Positions 10,431-21,617 of a stretch of 64,000 nt of DNA are shown here, one piece after another. Each line of letters starts with the position of its first letter. Position 1 is the stretch's first letter. The position numbers were made by a program, and so were the translations under genes. This DNA is from Cynocephalus volans (taxonomy: Eukaryota; Chordata; Mammalia; Dermoptera; Cynocephalidae). The DNA lies in the NCBI RefSeq assembly GCF_027409185.1, contig NC_084467.1, forward strand, positions 14,126,501 through 14,190,500, written 5' to 3'. The notes below the pieces were generated by a model. It saw only the letters and a list, made by a program, of their open reading frames with translations, was not told the DNA's origin and searched no databases.

Positions 10431-12740
10431 ATGCTCCCCAGAGGAGCAGAGGCCCAGGACTGGCATTTGGACATGCAGCTGACGGGCAAGGTGGTGCTGT
10501 CTGCCGCTGCCCTGCTCCTGCTGACTGCAGCCTACAGATTCTACAAGTCGAGGCCTGCCCCAGCCCCTCTGGGGGGTGGGGACACCAAGGCCAAAGCTGA
10601 GGAGGAAGCGGAGGGCTCAGGACAGCCTGCCGTCCAGGGTGCTTCTCCCAGGACACTGCAAAGGGGACCAAGACACCGGAGGGTCTGCAAGGGGGCTGGA
10701 GCACTGGGCTGCAGCTGGGAGAACCCAGAAGGCCACCGTGTCCTGGCAACAGGAGCCACTTCCAGAGACAGGAAGCCCCAGAGAAAAGGCTCGGGTGAGG
10801 AGCAGGGTGGGCAGTGCCCGGACTCTGAGCGGGTGTCTCCCTGCTGCCTGGGCCAGGAAGCCGGAGCAGCTGTTGGCGGTAAGCCTGACCCTCCCTGCCA
10901 CCCCCTTTTGGGCAGTGAACCCAAAAGCTCCCCAACTGGACTGGCTGCAGTGGCAGACGGCAGCTGTGTGGGTGGTGAGCCCACTCCACGGTGGGATGGT
11001 GGGTCCCCCAAGCAGCCAGGGTCAGGGGAGCTGGAATCCCCCCACCAGCGCTGGGTGGCCCCTGCAGACCATAGCAGTGACATGAACCAGAGCTGGATCG
11101 TCAGCCGTGTGACAGGGGTCAGCAGGGAAGAGGCCAGGGCCCTGCAGGCTGCCTCTGACATGGGCCTGGCCCTGTATCAGCAGGAGGGAGCCTCCTATAC
11201 CTTCTCGTCTGTGGCCAGGGTCCGAATGGAGGAAAATTTCATACAGAAGGTAGAAGGCACGGGGCCCAGGCTGAAGGGCAAGGTGTATGATTACTATGTG
11301 GAAACCACCTCTCAGGCCATCTCCAGGGGCAGGCTGGACCTCAGGACAGCAGCCCTGGCTGAGGCCCCATCCCCTGGACCACTGACAAGCCCCCTGGGAA
11401 CAGGGCCAGCCTCCGATGATACAGGAGGGGGAGCGGGAACAGCCGCCTCCCCCAGCCCTGTACCGTCCTCCTCCACACAAGGTTTCAGCAGGAAGGAAAG
11501 CCTCCTGCAGATCGCAGAGAACCCAGAGCTTCAGTTACAGCTTGATGGCTTCGGGGACCGTGCTCCACCCAGCCCAGACTGGGGTGCCCTGCCTGGTTCA
11601 GCCAGAATCAGCGGGGAGCCTCACATGCAGCACGTGGCCAGGACAAATTTCTTCCACATCCCACCCACCCCCGCCTCAAGCCCAGACATCCAGCTGGATC
11701 TGGGCAACTGCTATGAGGTGCTGACCTTGGCCAAGAGGCAGAACCTGGAGGCCCTGAAGGAGGCAGCCTACAAGGTGATGAGTGACAACTACCTCCAGGT
11801 ACTGCGTAGCCCGGACATCTATGGGGGCCTGAGCGGGGCAGAACGGGAGCTGATCCTCCGGCAACGGCTCCGGGGTCGCAAGTACCTGGTAGTGGCTGAC
11901 GTGTGTCCCCAGGAAGACTCCGGCCGCCTCTGTTGTTACGATGATGAGCAGGATGCCTGGCACCTGCTGGCCCGTCTGCCCCCCGAGGCCATGTCCCGGG
12001 GCTGTGCCATCTGCAGTCTCTTTAATTATCTCTTCGTGGTGTCTGGCTGCCAGGGGCCCAGACACCAGCCCTCCAACCGCGTCTTCTGCTACAACCCACT
12101 GACAAGGATCTGGAGCGAGGTGTGCCCGCTGAACCAGGCCCGGCCGCACTGCCGGCTGGTGGCCCTGGACGGGCACCTGTACGCCATTGGGGGAGAGTGT
12201 CTGAACACGGTTGAGTGTTACGATCCTCGCCTGGACCGCTGGGCCTTCGCCCCGCCACTTCCCAACGACACATTTGCCCTGGCGCACACGGCCACAGCGT
12301 GTGCCAATGAGATCTTTGTCACGGGTGGCACACTGCGCTACCTGCTGCTCCGCTTCTCGGCCCAGGGACAGCGTTGGTCAGTCAGCCCCACGGGGGGCAG
12401 CAAGGACCGCACGGCTGAGATGGTGGCAGTCAATGGCTTTCTCTACCGCTTTGACCTCAACCGCAGCCTGGGCATTGGCGTGTACCGCTGCAGTGCCAGC
12501 ACCCGGCTCTGGTATGAGTGCACCACGTACCGGATGCCTTACCCCGAGGCCTTCCAGTGCGCCGTGGTGGACAACCTCATATACTGTGTGGGGCGCCAGC
12601 ACGTGCTCTGCTTCCTGGCCGACTACATCTCGCCCAGGTTTGTGCCCAAGGAGCTGCAGAGCTTCCCGTCCCCGCAGGGCACACTCCTGCCCACCGTGCT
12701 GACCCTGCCTGCGCCTGATGTCCCTCAGACCAGGGTCTAG
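10431..12740 (+). CDS. KLHDC7A: Kelch domain-containing protein 7A, single exon
   Basis: This encodes 769 residues, close to the ~777 I recall for human KLHDC7A, and needs no intron. It starts at the first ATG after an in-frame stop at 10374-10376, with A at -3; another Met lies at residue 15. Residues ~18-36 form a hydrophobic helix (VVLSAAALLLLTAAY) followed by basic residues, suggesting an N-terminal membrane anchor. Residues ~45-420 are low-complexity, Gly/Pro/Ser-rich and probably disordered. Residues ~424-482 (LGNCYEVLTLAKRQNLEALK...) resemble a BACK-like helical segment. Residues ~483-735 carry kelch blades: VVSGCQG near 537, YAIGGECL near 584 and FVTGGTL near 629, spaced by Tyr/Trp-containing strands. 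There is no BTB domain. Kelch propellers bind partner proteins; the molecular role of this protein is not established to my knowledge. Base use is GC-rich, which creates long shadow frames on both strands. Confidence 0.95.
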   Translation: MLPRGAEAQDWHLDMQLTGKVVLSAAALLLLTAAYRFYKSRPAPAPLGGGDTKAKAEEEAEGSGQPAVQGASPRTLQRGPRHRRVCKGAGALGCSWENPEGHRVLATGATSRDRKPQRKGSGEEQGGQCPDSERVSPCCLGQEAGAAVGGKPDPPCHPLLGSEPKSSPTGLAAVADGSCVGGEPTPRWDGGSPKQPGSGELESPHQRWVAPADHSSDMNQSWIVSRVTGVSREEARALQAASDMGLALYQQEGASYTFSSVARVRMEENFIQKVEGTGPRLKGKVYDYYVETTSQAISRGRLDLRTAALAEAPSPGPLTSPLGTGPASDDTGGGAGTAASPSPVPSSSTQGFSRKESLLQIAENPELQLQLDGFGDRAPPSPDWGALPGSARISGEPHMQHVARTNFFHIPPTPASSPDIQLDLGNCYEVLTLAKRQNLEALKEAAYKVMSDNYLQVLRSPDIYGGLSGAERELILRQRLRGRKYLVVADVCPQEDSGRLCCYDDEQDAWHLLARLPPEAMSRGCAICSLFNYLFVVSGCQGPRHQPSNRVFCYNPLTRIWSEVCPLNQARPHCRLVALDGHLYAIGGECLNTVECYDPRLDRWAFAPPLPNDTFALAHTATACANEIFVTGGTLRYLLLRFSAQGQRWSVSPTGGSKDRTAEMVAVNGFLYRFDLNRSLGIGVYRCSASTRLWYECTTYRMPYPEAFQCAVVDNLIYCVGRQHVLCFLADYISPRFVPKELQSFPSPQGTLLPTVLTLPAPDVPQTRV

Positions 12741-15325
12741 TCACCCGTCTGCTGTGCTCATCATGCAAAACTGGGAGGCAAAGAGTGCCACCCCTACCCA
12801 TTCTTTGTGGGCCATCTCTGGGAGGTCAGGGAGCCCAGGAATTTGGCTATCAAGAGGGGAACCCTAATCCTACTTCCTCCACTGCAGAAAAGAGAGCTGG
12901 GGACTGGTGTTCTGAGGCAGAAGGCATCCACACCTGCAGGGGTGCACACCACCTTGCTTCAAATCTGAATTCTTGGGGAAATACACCAGGACCCCACCAA
13001 AGCTCGGGGGCAGAGCCTTATCACAACCACAGTTCCAGGTCCCAGTTGGCCCTCAGAGGCCCCTGATGCTCATCCCCCGGGCTGGCTCTTTATGAGCCAC
13101 CAGTACCCCTCCCTAAACACTGGCCACTGTCCCCTCTCTAAGTTTCCCAGAAGCACATGTGGCACACAGGTGGGAAGAACTGTGGGAGGTGGCTCTGGCA
13201 GGACCAGGAAGGAGCCTGGGGAACCCCTGGGGGCCTGGCCAGAGGGAGAGGTGGTTTGAGAAGAACAGCTAAAGTTGGAGCTGCCCACAGGGCCTCTTGC
13301 TCCCAGAGTAAATTTACCAAAGCCCACATTACCTTTTCTCGTTACCTGGAAGTCTAGTGTGCTGGAAGAGAAGCATCCATCTTAACAAGCCATCTGCTTT
13401 TAGAAGTCTAAGAATTCACTTGATTCTATACATGAGGTCTCAGGCCACCCTGCCCCTAGGCCCCTGCTCATGCCCATTGCTAAGTGACTGCTGTACTCTT
13501 CCCGATCTCAGAATGCTTCCAAGCAACTCAGCCCTCCCGTCTGGAAGCTGCAACAGCTGCTACCAGTCAGAGCTCCAGGGCTGGGGAGAGGTGACAGCAT
13601 AATCTGCCCTTCCTGTGCCATCTGGCCACCAGGTTTGCCTCATCAGACAGGAGAGGACTAGGGAGGGGAAGGTCCATGATGGAGCTGAGGAATTAGAAGC
13701 TTCTAGTGGAACATCCAGAGACTGGATCTCCATTCACATTGAGTTTGGTAAACTCTGAAATGGAGGAGACCCCCAATGTCGGGAAGGTATCTGCTTTTCC
13801 AGAAGGGAAGGAAAGAAACTGGTCCAATCTACTACCAGAGCCCGTGTTCTGTCTCCGAGGGAGACACAGGGACAGACAGGACAGCAGCGATGCTCTGGGT
13901 CCCCGCCAGAGGCCAGAGGAGCTAGGAGGTACACCAGAGCAGGGCCCCTTTGGACTTCAGTGTCCCTTTCTTGAAAATGGAAAGAACAATTCACGTCCTT
14001 GTCTGCCTAGGTGTAAATGAGAGCACGCAAAGCAAGTTTTTCCCATGTTCCCAGGTGGTCCCAGCAAGAGCTTGTGCAGCCGCTGGGGCTGAGGCTGGGG
14101 GTCTTTTTGGAAGATGCAGGATCAGAACCAAGAATGAAAAGGAGGCTGGAGTGGAGATGAGAAGAGAGCTTTTCCACCAGCAGCCTTGCCCCAGGGCCTG
14201 GGATGATGAGGCAGCTGAGCTTATTCCTAAATCGGAGAGTGGGAAGGAAGGGAAAGACAGCTAGGACCATGGCTGCCCCTGGGGTGAGTGACACTCCCCC
14301 ACCCCCTGTAAGGCCATGTGTCGACATTCACACATGAACCTCCAAGGGACCCCTGGGGATGGGGTGATGGCCTCAGTGACAAGACTCAAAGGAGGCATTG
14401 GCATGGTGATACCAGGCCAGGGAAAGGGTTTGCTTGGGGGGAGAACCCCATGTGGGAGCCGGGGCAGGTGGAGCCAGGCACCTGCCTGAGGACAGAGGGC
14501 AGGCCTCTGGTGAGGGGCTAGGCAAAAGGCAAGACCACAGCCAAGCTAGGTAAAGTTCAGGAAAGGTTCCAAGCCCAAGAGGAACAAGGAACTAGCCACA
14601 CTGGAAAAACATTCAGAAGCCCATTTCTTACCTATGGTAGGGATTAGGGAAATGATCCCAGGGATGAGGCAGCAAAATTTGTGTCAGGCCCCAATTGATG
14701 GTGGTTGTGGTCTTCACAATGAGCAGGAGAGCTGAGATTTGGCCTGGGATGACATGAGAGGTACACAGCACATCTAATCTACCTCCCGTATTGTCCCATG
14801 GCAGACATCACTAATCAATTGCCATATCTTTTCCTGATGAGTCTTTGCAATGGCCTCAGAATTTTTGAAACAGCGTCCCAGGCAGTCATTAGCAAAAGCT
14901 TGGAGCTGGTGTGTTTATCATCACTGGCCTGGTCCCTGGAGCTTTGTTTAGGGGTGGAAGTGATCAGTACTATCATGCTAGAGCAAGGTAGTTTAGGAAG
15001 GAGTAGTGGAATGAATTACGTTCCCCCCAAACTCACTGAAGCCTGAACTATGTCCCCCAAGTTTTATGTGTTAGAAACTTGGCCCCCACTGTGACTGTTA
15101 AGAGGGTGGGAAATTCTATTATGGTCATTGAAAGGTGGAGCCTTGAAGAGGTGATTGTGTGTAGGACCATGCCATAGTGAGGGCTTTAAAAGATGAGAGA
15201 GTCTCTTTCTCTCTCTCTGCTCTGCCGTTTCACCATGTGATGCCCTGCCTCACTGTCGCCACCACCAAGACCCTCACCAGATGTGCTCCCTGGACTTTGG
15301 ACTTCTAGCCTCCAAAACTGTAAGC
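12741..15325 (+). other. Probable KLHDC7A 3' untranslated region
   Basis: Reading by eye, no AATAAA or ATTAAA occurs on the sense strand from the stop codon until 15326. If the gene uses a canonical signal, the 3' UTR runs about 2.6 kb into the LTR at 15000-15400. No other gene or clear repeat is visible before that LTR. Non-canonical signals would give a shorter UTR. Confidence 0.45.
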
Positions 15326-15400
15326 AATAAATTTCGTTTTCTTTATAAAATACCCAGTTCCATGTATTTTGTTATAAGCAACAGAAATGGACTAATACAG
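15010..15400 (+). repeat. MaLR-type solitary LTR, sense
   Basis: It ends in 'cagaaatggactaatacag' and contains 'ttgaagaggtgattgtgtg', 'caccaccaagaccctcacc' and an AATAAA, as in the MST/MLT1 group of non-autonomous ERVL-MaLR LTRs. The same subfamily occurs in reverse at 41083-41490. Confidence 0.75.
15326..15331 (+). terminator. First AATAAA downstream of KLHDC7A
   Basis: A canonical polyadenylation signal within an LTR in the same orientation as KLHDC7A, followed by T-rich sequence. It probably served the LTR first and could end the gene's transcripts. Confidence 0.4.
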
Positions 15401-15464
15401 AATGCCTGGAAAGACCATTTGAGGGCAAGATGGTCAGGATTTATTCATTTACTCACAAAATAAA

Positions 15465-15795
15465 ACATTTATAGAATGTATGGGCTGGGTCCTGTCCTAG
15501 GTGCTGGAAATGCAGGAGATTCCTGCCCTAATGGAGTCCACATTCTAGTGGAGGAAAACAGGCGATTTTTAAAAAAACAAACATATTAACAGATAAATGA
15601 AATCTATGCTGCTTAAGTGCCAAGCCAAGAAGGACAAGGCAGAGACATGGGACAGTAAATTGAGGGGCAGAGGGTCACTCTTGTAAATAGTGTGATGACA
15701 TTTGAACAGGGGCCAAATGGAAATCTGGGAGATGCACAGATCAGGACTGGCTCAGAAGACAGGAAGGCTGGCCCTGGCCCAGAAGGGCTTTGTCA
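15465..15795 (+). repeat. Old interspersed repeat, family uncertain
   Basis: Phrases such as 'gtcctgtcctaggtgctgg', 'ggagtccacattctagtgg' and later 'gatgacatttgaacagg' belong to a very common ancient mammalian repeat whose name I cannot fix by eye. Related pieces occur near 22870-23370, 27370-27510, 45130-45330 and 53330-53600. Confidence 0.55.
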
Positions 15796-16190
15796 CGCTG
15801 GCTGCAGAGGGCAGCACTGCTTCCAAGGAGCACCACTGTGTGTGAAGGGCAGGGGCCCAGCTACTCTGGTTAAGGGGGGAAATTCAATCACACCAACATT
15901 TTTTTTTTTTTTTTAACTCTCCTTGGACAGAAACAAGTTGCATTCCCAGGAGAGAAGCAGGGTTTGCACATTTAGGGGAGAAAGCCAACACAATCACCAG
16001 GATGTCGCAGGTGCCACACCCAAGTGTGCAGCTGGGTATCAGCCTGCCAATGTCACTTCATGGTGTTAGAGTCTGGATTTCCACTTGACCTTGTTTAATA
16101 GCCTAGGGTCTGATGACCTCCTGCCCCTCAGGGTGGCCTCTGTGTCACTTGGCTCCCTGTGGGTCATCTGTCCTGTTTTTCCAATGAGTT
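15796..16190. other. Intergenic sequence with a poly(T) run
   Basis: A T-rich run at about 15899-15914 is not followed by recognisable element sequence. Nothing else is identified. Confidence 0.4.
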
Positions 16191-16194
16191 CTTT

Positions 16195-16640
16195 CTTCTT
16201 TAGAAAAAAAGTAATAATAATTAAATTTGGATTGCTTTCCACTTTAAGCCAATAATAGAAAAAAAGTGGAAAATAGAGAAAAGTATAAAAAATCTCCCCA
16301 ATTTTGCCACCTGAAGACATCCCCTACTGTGGCTCATGTCCCTCCGGCCTTTTTCTTCTGCACGTAGTGGTTTGTTTGGCTTGATTTTTGCGTAGGTGTG
16401 ATTATGCTGAATGTACAATTCAGCTGCTTCCTTTTTTTCCCTTAGCATTTTAGAATAAGCATTTTCCTGTGTTATTACAAACCCTTGGTAAACATCATTT
16501 CAATAGTTGCACAATATTTCATCCAGTGATTGTACCACGGCTTATTTAAACATGCCCCCCTCCGGTTGAGCCTGTAGAGTTGTTTTTTTCTGTTGGTTTC
16601 TTTTCCTATCATAAATAAAACGTCCTTTGTTTTCTCATTC
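16195..16640 (-). repeat. Old LINE-derived AT-rich sequence, family uncertain
   Basis: The words 'aatatttcatccagtgattg' and 'taccacggcttatttaaac' resemble the old repeat reading 'attccattgtatggatataccatagtttatttaacc' in spaced form. Diverged; assignment is tentative. Confidence 0.4.
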
Positions 16641-16894
16641 CTCTCTCTCTGGGGCCTCCAACAGTATTTAGAAGAGAAACCCAGTCTAGGTCCTGTATGG
16701 AATAGCAGAGCTGTTAAAACAACCATAGAAACCATAGCATTTGCCTAGGGCTGGGGCCTGGGCCACTCTCTGACTATAGGACACAGAGCTGCCCTTGGAA
16801 ACAATGAGCGAGAGAGGCAAGCCTGGCTGGAGGGGCCACCCCAGGTGCCCTTCCCTGTGGAATTCCTGGCCAGGTGAGACAAGAAGTCACATTT

Positions 16895-17040
16895 TGGGGA
16901 CCTCCACTCTTCTTGTCCCAGGCACTGGGCTACATACTTTTATATGCATCACTTCTCTGACACTCAAAACTACCCCATTTTACAGGTGAGAAAACTGAGG
17001 CTCAGGGATTTTAAGGAAATTTGCCTTAATGGCAAAATCC
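16895..17040 (-). repeat. MIR SINE, antisense
   Basis: The words 'accccattttacaggtgaga' and 'aaactgaggctcaggga' are the complement of the MIR core. Confidence 0.85.
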
Positions 17041-17204
17041 AGAGACCTTTTGTTTTCTTACAAGTGTGCTTGAACCCTGCCTCCCTACTCCCGTGTCATG
17101 AGGCAGAGGAACCAGGCCTTGGCAGCACCCCACCTCCTGTGCTGCCCCGATGCCATCTCCACGCCTGCCAACAAATTCTGCTCCATCTTTGAACTTCGAA
17201 CTCA

Positions 17205-17340
17205 AAGGAAATTTTCTTAAATTCTCTGCTCCCTCAATACCTGCATCTATAAAATGGGTTTGCCATTGCCAGCCTCAAGAAGATGTTGTGAGAACTAATG
17301 AGATATCATATGTGTAAAGCACCCAGCCTAGGGATGGCTC
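17205..17340 (+). repeat. MIR SINE, sense
   Basis: The words 'tgcatctataaaatgggttt' and 'gtgtaaagcacccagccta' match MIR. Confidence 0.8.
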
Positions 17341-18418
17341 CAAAGCAGGTCTTCTGCAGGGGGGCTGCCTAGAGCCAGTGCAGAGAAAGAGGGGTTTCTT
17401 GTACCCCCACTATCTTTTCTCTGTGTCCTAGGAGGACAACTTTCCAAGGAGGAAAGTTGTCTGAGATTTAAGCTGCAGGGGCCTCTTCTTGCCTGAGAAT
17501 GTTAGGAGGGGGTGCTCAAGATAAAAGTTACTCATATTTTAGACCATCTAGGTTTTGAGACCATGAACCTCTGCTCTCCTTCCAGGGTAGGCAATTCAGA
17601 ATTGGATGATTTGCTGATTTGAGTTTCAACAAGCTCGAAACATTAAGCATTTTCCTAGGGTGTCAGACTGCACTGAGATGCTTCAGAAGACACTCAGGAA
17701 CCACTGGGAACACCGGGAAGGAGCAACGTGGAGGGGGCTCCCTTCTTTTACAGACTGGGAGGATCTGCCACTCACAGAGACTGGGAGTAAGGTGGGCTGT
17801 GTCTGGCTGCCGATATTTAGAGTCACAGACAGAGGAACCCATCTCTTCTCACCTTTGTAATCCTTACCCAGAAGGGACTTGTGACCTCAGCATGCCCCTG
17901 GGATCCCCCTGAAGCTGGAGCCCCCTGAAGCTGTGGCTCCAGCCAGGAGCAGCCCTGTAGGCAGGTATGAGGCAGTGGCAGAAGGAGGGAAGGGGGACCT
18001 TCGGGGAGCTGGGGAGGGGGAAGCAAGGGTAACCTGGAGGAAAGTCTCTACAAACAGCTGTGCCCCTCGGGTTTTTTGAAAAGTGAGATGTGGGTCAAAA
18101 TAAAACAAAAATGAAAAAGCGATCAAGTCTAAATTGCCTTTTGATGTGTGGTGAGGAGCTGGAGACCTGGAGTTTATACTGATAACAGCCTTACCTGCAA
18201 ACACTCCAGTATCTTTCCCTCCCCGAGTCTTCTCTGCAACATCACCGTCAGGCAGAGCAATTGTCCTCATGATATAGAGGAGGAAACAGAGATGTGACAC
18301 TGTGCAAAAATTAAAAATTACTACTAAAACCTAGTTATTTGAATGATTATTAGTAATTATAACACTGACCTTTTTATTACTAAAAAACTGGAAGAAAAAC
18401 TGGAAGAGAGAAATGTAA
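17341..18418. other. Intergenic sequence, nothing recognised
   Basis: Unique DNA. A small duplication of 'ccccctgaagct' occurs near 17906-17925. No gene supported. Confidence 0.45.
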
Positions 18419-18419
18419 T

Positions 18420-18525
18420 CATTGTCAATACATTTATTGAACACTGGCAAGGCTGACAGGTGCATTATGTATTTTGTCTCACTGAATCCTCAAAACAACC
18501 GTGGTGGGTGCAAAACTGGCCAACT
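18420..18525 (-). repeat. MIR SINE fragment, antisense
   Basis: The words 'atttattgaacactggcaag' and 'tcactgaatcctcaaaacaa' are the complement of a MIR 3' half. Confidence 0.7.
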
Positions 18526-18574
18526 TCTCCCATTCCCATTGTTAAAGTCAAATAAAAATACAGAGACGAATCTC

Positions 18575-18965
18575 TAAGAGAATGTTTTATTTGGGAAAAC
18601 AGGATTGCAATCTGGGACACACACACAGACTGGGGTGGTCTTCAGTATGTCTAAAGAACAAAGAAAAGTCTGGGAGTTTTACTAGAGAGAGGAATGTTAT
18701 ATACTGTTTTGAAAGAAAGCTCACGGGCACTAGCAGAGCTTGAGGGAGTTGGCAGGCTTTGACTGGTGAGTGATGGCCGTAAGTAAAAATTAGTCTTAGA
18801 GTCATGGCTGGTTGTTTCAGCAGCCACTAGATAATGCTTGTCTTAGGACTGTAGCAGGCTGTTTCATCAGTCGGGCTTGTAGAAAATTCTTCTTGGAGCA
18901 GGTGCTATGTGCTCCAAGTGCTTTTTCCTCCTGACCCCTTAACTCCAACTTTAGTTTGGGTATGA
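18575..18965 (-). repeat. Probable solitary ERV LTR, antisense
   Basis: Begins at the left with 'aatgttttatttgggaaaac', the complement of an LTR polyadenylation region, and runs through about 390 bp of moderately GC sequence. The family is not named; there are no coding remains. Confidence 0.45.
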
Positions 18966-19019
18966 CAAGAATGACTCAATTTGTATAACCAACTTTCACC
19001 CCATCAATTTCCCCATCCC

Positions 19020-19400
19020 TTGAATCTGGTCATGTCACTTGCTTTGGCCACTGTGAGACCATAACAAAATTGACATAAGCAATGGCTTGAAAATAACTTG
19101 GGCATTGGATTTGCTCTCTTGTGGCTCTTAGAAACCCTGAGACTGCCACTAAGGGAACAAGCCTGCTGGATGATGAGAGACCCATAGTCTAGTTATCCAG
19201 TTGCTCTAGTCAACAGCCAGTCAGACCCCCAGCCTGTAGTGAGGCCACTGACCACCAGCTGCCCACCCACAGATCCCTGAACAAACCCAAATAAGACCAG
19301 CAGAAGAACCATCTGGATGAACCCAGCCCAAATTGCCAATCCACAGACGCATGAGAGAAATATGAGTGGGGTGGTTTGCAGCACAGCAATAGGTGAGTGA
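19020..19400. repeat. Unclassified old mammalian repeat
   Basis: The words 'cttgctttggccactgtgag' and 'gaacaagcctgctggatgat' have the look of a known LTR-type repeat, but I cannot name it securely. Confidence 0.4.
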
Positions 19401-19419
19401 TACAACCATCCTGGGATGT

Positions 19420-19590
19420 GTGCACTAGTGTCACCATTTTATAGTTGAGGACACTAGAGGTCAAGAAAGTGAAGTAGCTTCCGCAGGGTCATATAGCTGC
19501 AAGATAGAGGAGCAGGAACACCACCCCAGGCCTGCCCGACTCCAAATCCTGGGTTCCTCATCATTCAGCCAGGTGGCTCTGGCTCTGTTC
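19420..19590 (-). repeat. MIR SINE, antisense
   Basis: The words 'accattttatagttgaggac', 'gcagggtcatatagctgcaa' and 'gcccgactccaaatcctggg' are the complement of MIR. Confidence 0.8.
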
Positions 19591-20586
19591 TAGCCAGAAC
19601 CTGGGCAATGGGGTCTCTCCTGGGGGCCTGGCTGTGGGGCTTGGTGTTTAGTCCTCTGCCATTTCCAGAAGGACTAGCTTCCCTAGGACCCAGGCACCAT
19701 GTCTGTAGGGGGACAGTTCTGAGCCAGCTCAGAAGAGGATCTTCTCAGAAAGATCAAGAGATCAGCTCATTGAAAAACAACCACTCACAGTGACTTGTCT
19801 TGTTCAACTCTGTCCTTAGTGCCCAGCACACAGCCAGCCACACAGCACAGCTCAGAGGATGTCACAGAAGAGCTGTGTCCTTGTTTGAAATGTCCCGTCA
19901 CATATGGGAATGGGGTGTTCTGCACCACCCACGATCGCACTGCACTGCCCAGTTGGGCTGCTTTCCTGTCTCCAGGAAGGGCTGTTCCATATCTCTTCCC
20001 TTTCTCAAACACCACCCGCCACTACCACTGTTGGCACACAGCGTCAGGTGGCAGATAGCCCTCAGTCTGAGCACAGCTGCTCTGCTCCAATTATCAGCAA
20101 CTGCACTCTACTCAAGAGCCTCCCTGGCTGCTGAGAAGTGCTCTGCCCACACAAGGGATAGGCTGGCACTGCCTGGGGATTTGTCACCCCCTGGAGGAGC
20201 ACCCACAATGACTGGCAGGAGATGGTGTATAAATATCCCAGCTCTCTCAGCCCTTGAGTGAGATAACTCTGGGGCTCCTGTTCTGCACTGGCTCCCAGAT
20301 TTCCCAGTAAGATGAAGCCCCATTACCCTTGGCAGTAACTACCGTGATAATACCCCTTCAATAAAGTCACTCTCAGTCCTCCCTGCTGGTGTTCCACCTG
20401 CTCCTCCTCCCTTCATGACACCATAGAGGAGGTGTACCCTCCTTTCCCCTTGAACCTGTCCCCTTTCTTAGGATTTCACACCACTGACATTCCTGCTGTG
20501 GCACCAACAATCTTCCTCTCACTTTTGGATGGTTTCAAGCAGCATTCAAGTGGGCTCCAGCATTAGTCACTAAAATAATTGAAAGT
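19591..20586. other. Intergenic sequence, nothing secure
   Basis: An L2-like phrase, 'tgtccttagtgcccagcaca', is seen near 19811. Overlapping plus-strand frames up to 153 codons lack recognisable domains and are not called. Confidence 0.45.
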
Positions 20587-21026
20587 TGTCAGAATCAAAA
20601 TGGAGTCACTTGTGCTTTAAAAACCCTGACAAATAGAGCTGGGAAGGCCATGAGGGGAGAACTCTGATGCACAAATGCCTGATAACAAGAACTATCACAA
20701 AAGACTCTGCAGAAACCACAACCTTGCACAAAGGCCATCGCCACCTTACAAAATCATTACTTCTGCAAAGACATCTGCCCTGCAACTGCCTGTCCAGTCT
20801 CAGACTGGCATCACCCTTGCTATTGATCCTCGAAGCCAAGGATAATTATCTCAAAACAATTATGTAATCTTCCTCATTTTCCTTTAAAAAGCTTAGTCTT
20901 CCTTTCCCTCCCTGAATACTCACATAGTTCACCACAGCACGTGTATTCCCATTGCAGTGCCCTATTCCCTAACAAATATTATTTTTCTTAGATAGCCTTT
21001 CGATGTCTGTTATGCAGGTTGACACA
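20587..21026 (+). repeat. Solitary ERV LTR, sense
   Basis: A 440-bp TG...CA element with 'gtcagaatcaaaatggagtc' at the 5' end, 'gataacaagaactatcacaa' in the middle and a pyrimidine-rich 3' part with 'aacaaatattattttt'. I recognise the pattern as a mammalian ERVL/ERV1-type LTR but not its exact name. No internal retroviral genes flank it. Confidence 0.6.
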
Positions 21027-21615
21027 ATCTTAAAAGAAGAGCAACTTTCACATGACTTGCTTGGCAGGAAACTAAATAAAAACCGTGGCTATAGAAGGTT
21101 AAAAACACTACACAAATATAATGTCTTTATCTGTAACGAGTGTCAGATGATGTAGTTTCTTTGTGTTCTTGAGAACGATTTATTCTCTGAAGATTTTTGA
21201 TTATTTCTCCTGCAATCGTGTTTATACTATCACATTCAGGCTTTACTTTGTAGATGATATAAGGTTCAGCTTTAACCTGGCCTCAGTTTGGATCATAATA
21301 AATTGAGTGACTTCTTTAAAAAAAAATTAAATTAAACATGAAAACTCATGATACAGAATCTGATCTGCGGGAGCCAAAATCAGACACCAGCCACACCCTG
21401 GGGTCAAGTGTTTAATTTCTTGGATTGTATGCTGCAACACAGCACTGAAACCCCTATTTGGTATCTTTCAGCCACTGGCTTTTATTTCCTAAGCCTGGCC
21501 TCTCTCCCCTGGACTATGCAGCGGGCTGTGTGGTAGGAATGATGACAAATTAGGGCAAGAAAACCCAGGCCTTTAGTGCAAGTTGTCTTTTTTTTAAAAA
21601 AAAAAAGAACACCTA
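21027..21615. other. Intergenic sequence, nothing recognised
   Basis: AT-rich unique DNA; no gene or clear repeat. Confidence 0.4.
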
Positions 21616-21617
21616 AA

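Noticed and set aside
10384..12801. Long minus-strand and out-of-frame ORFs (up to 206 codons) overlapping KLHDC7A
   Set aside because: They lie opposite or out of frame with a GC-rich coding exon, where stop codons are rare. None has a recognisable domain.
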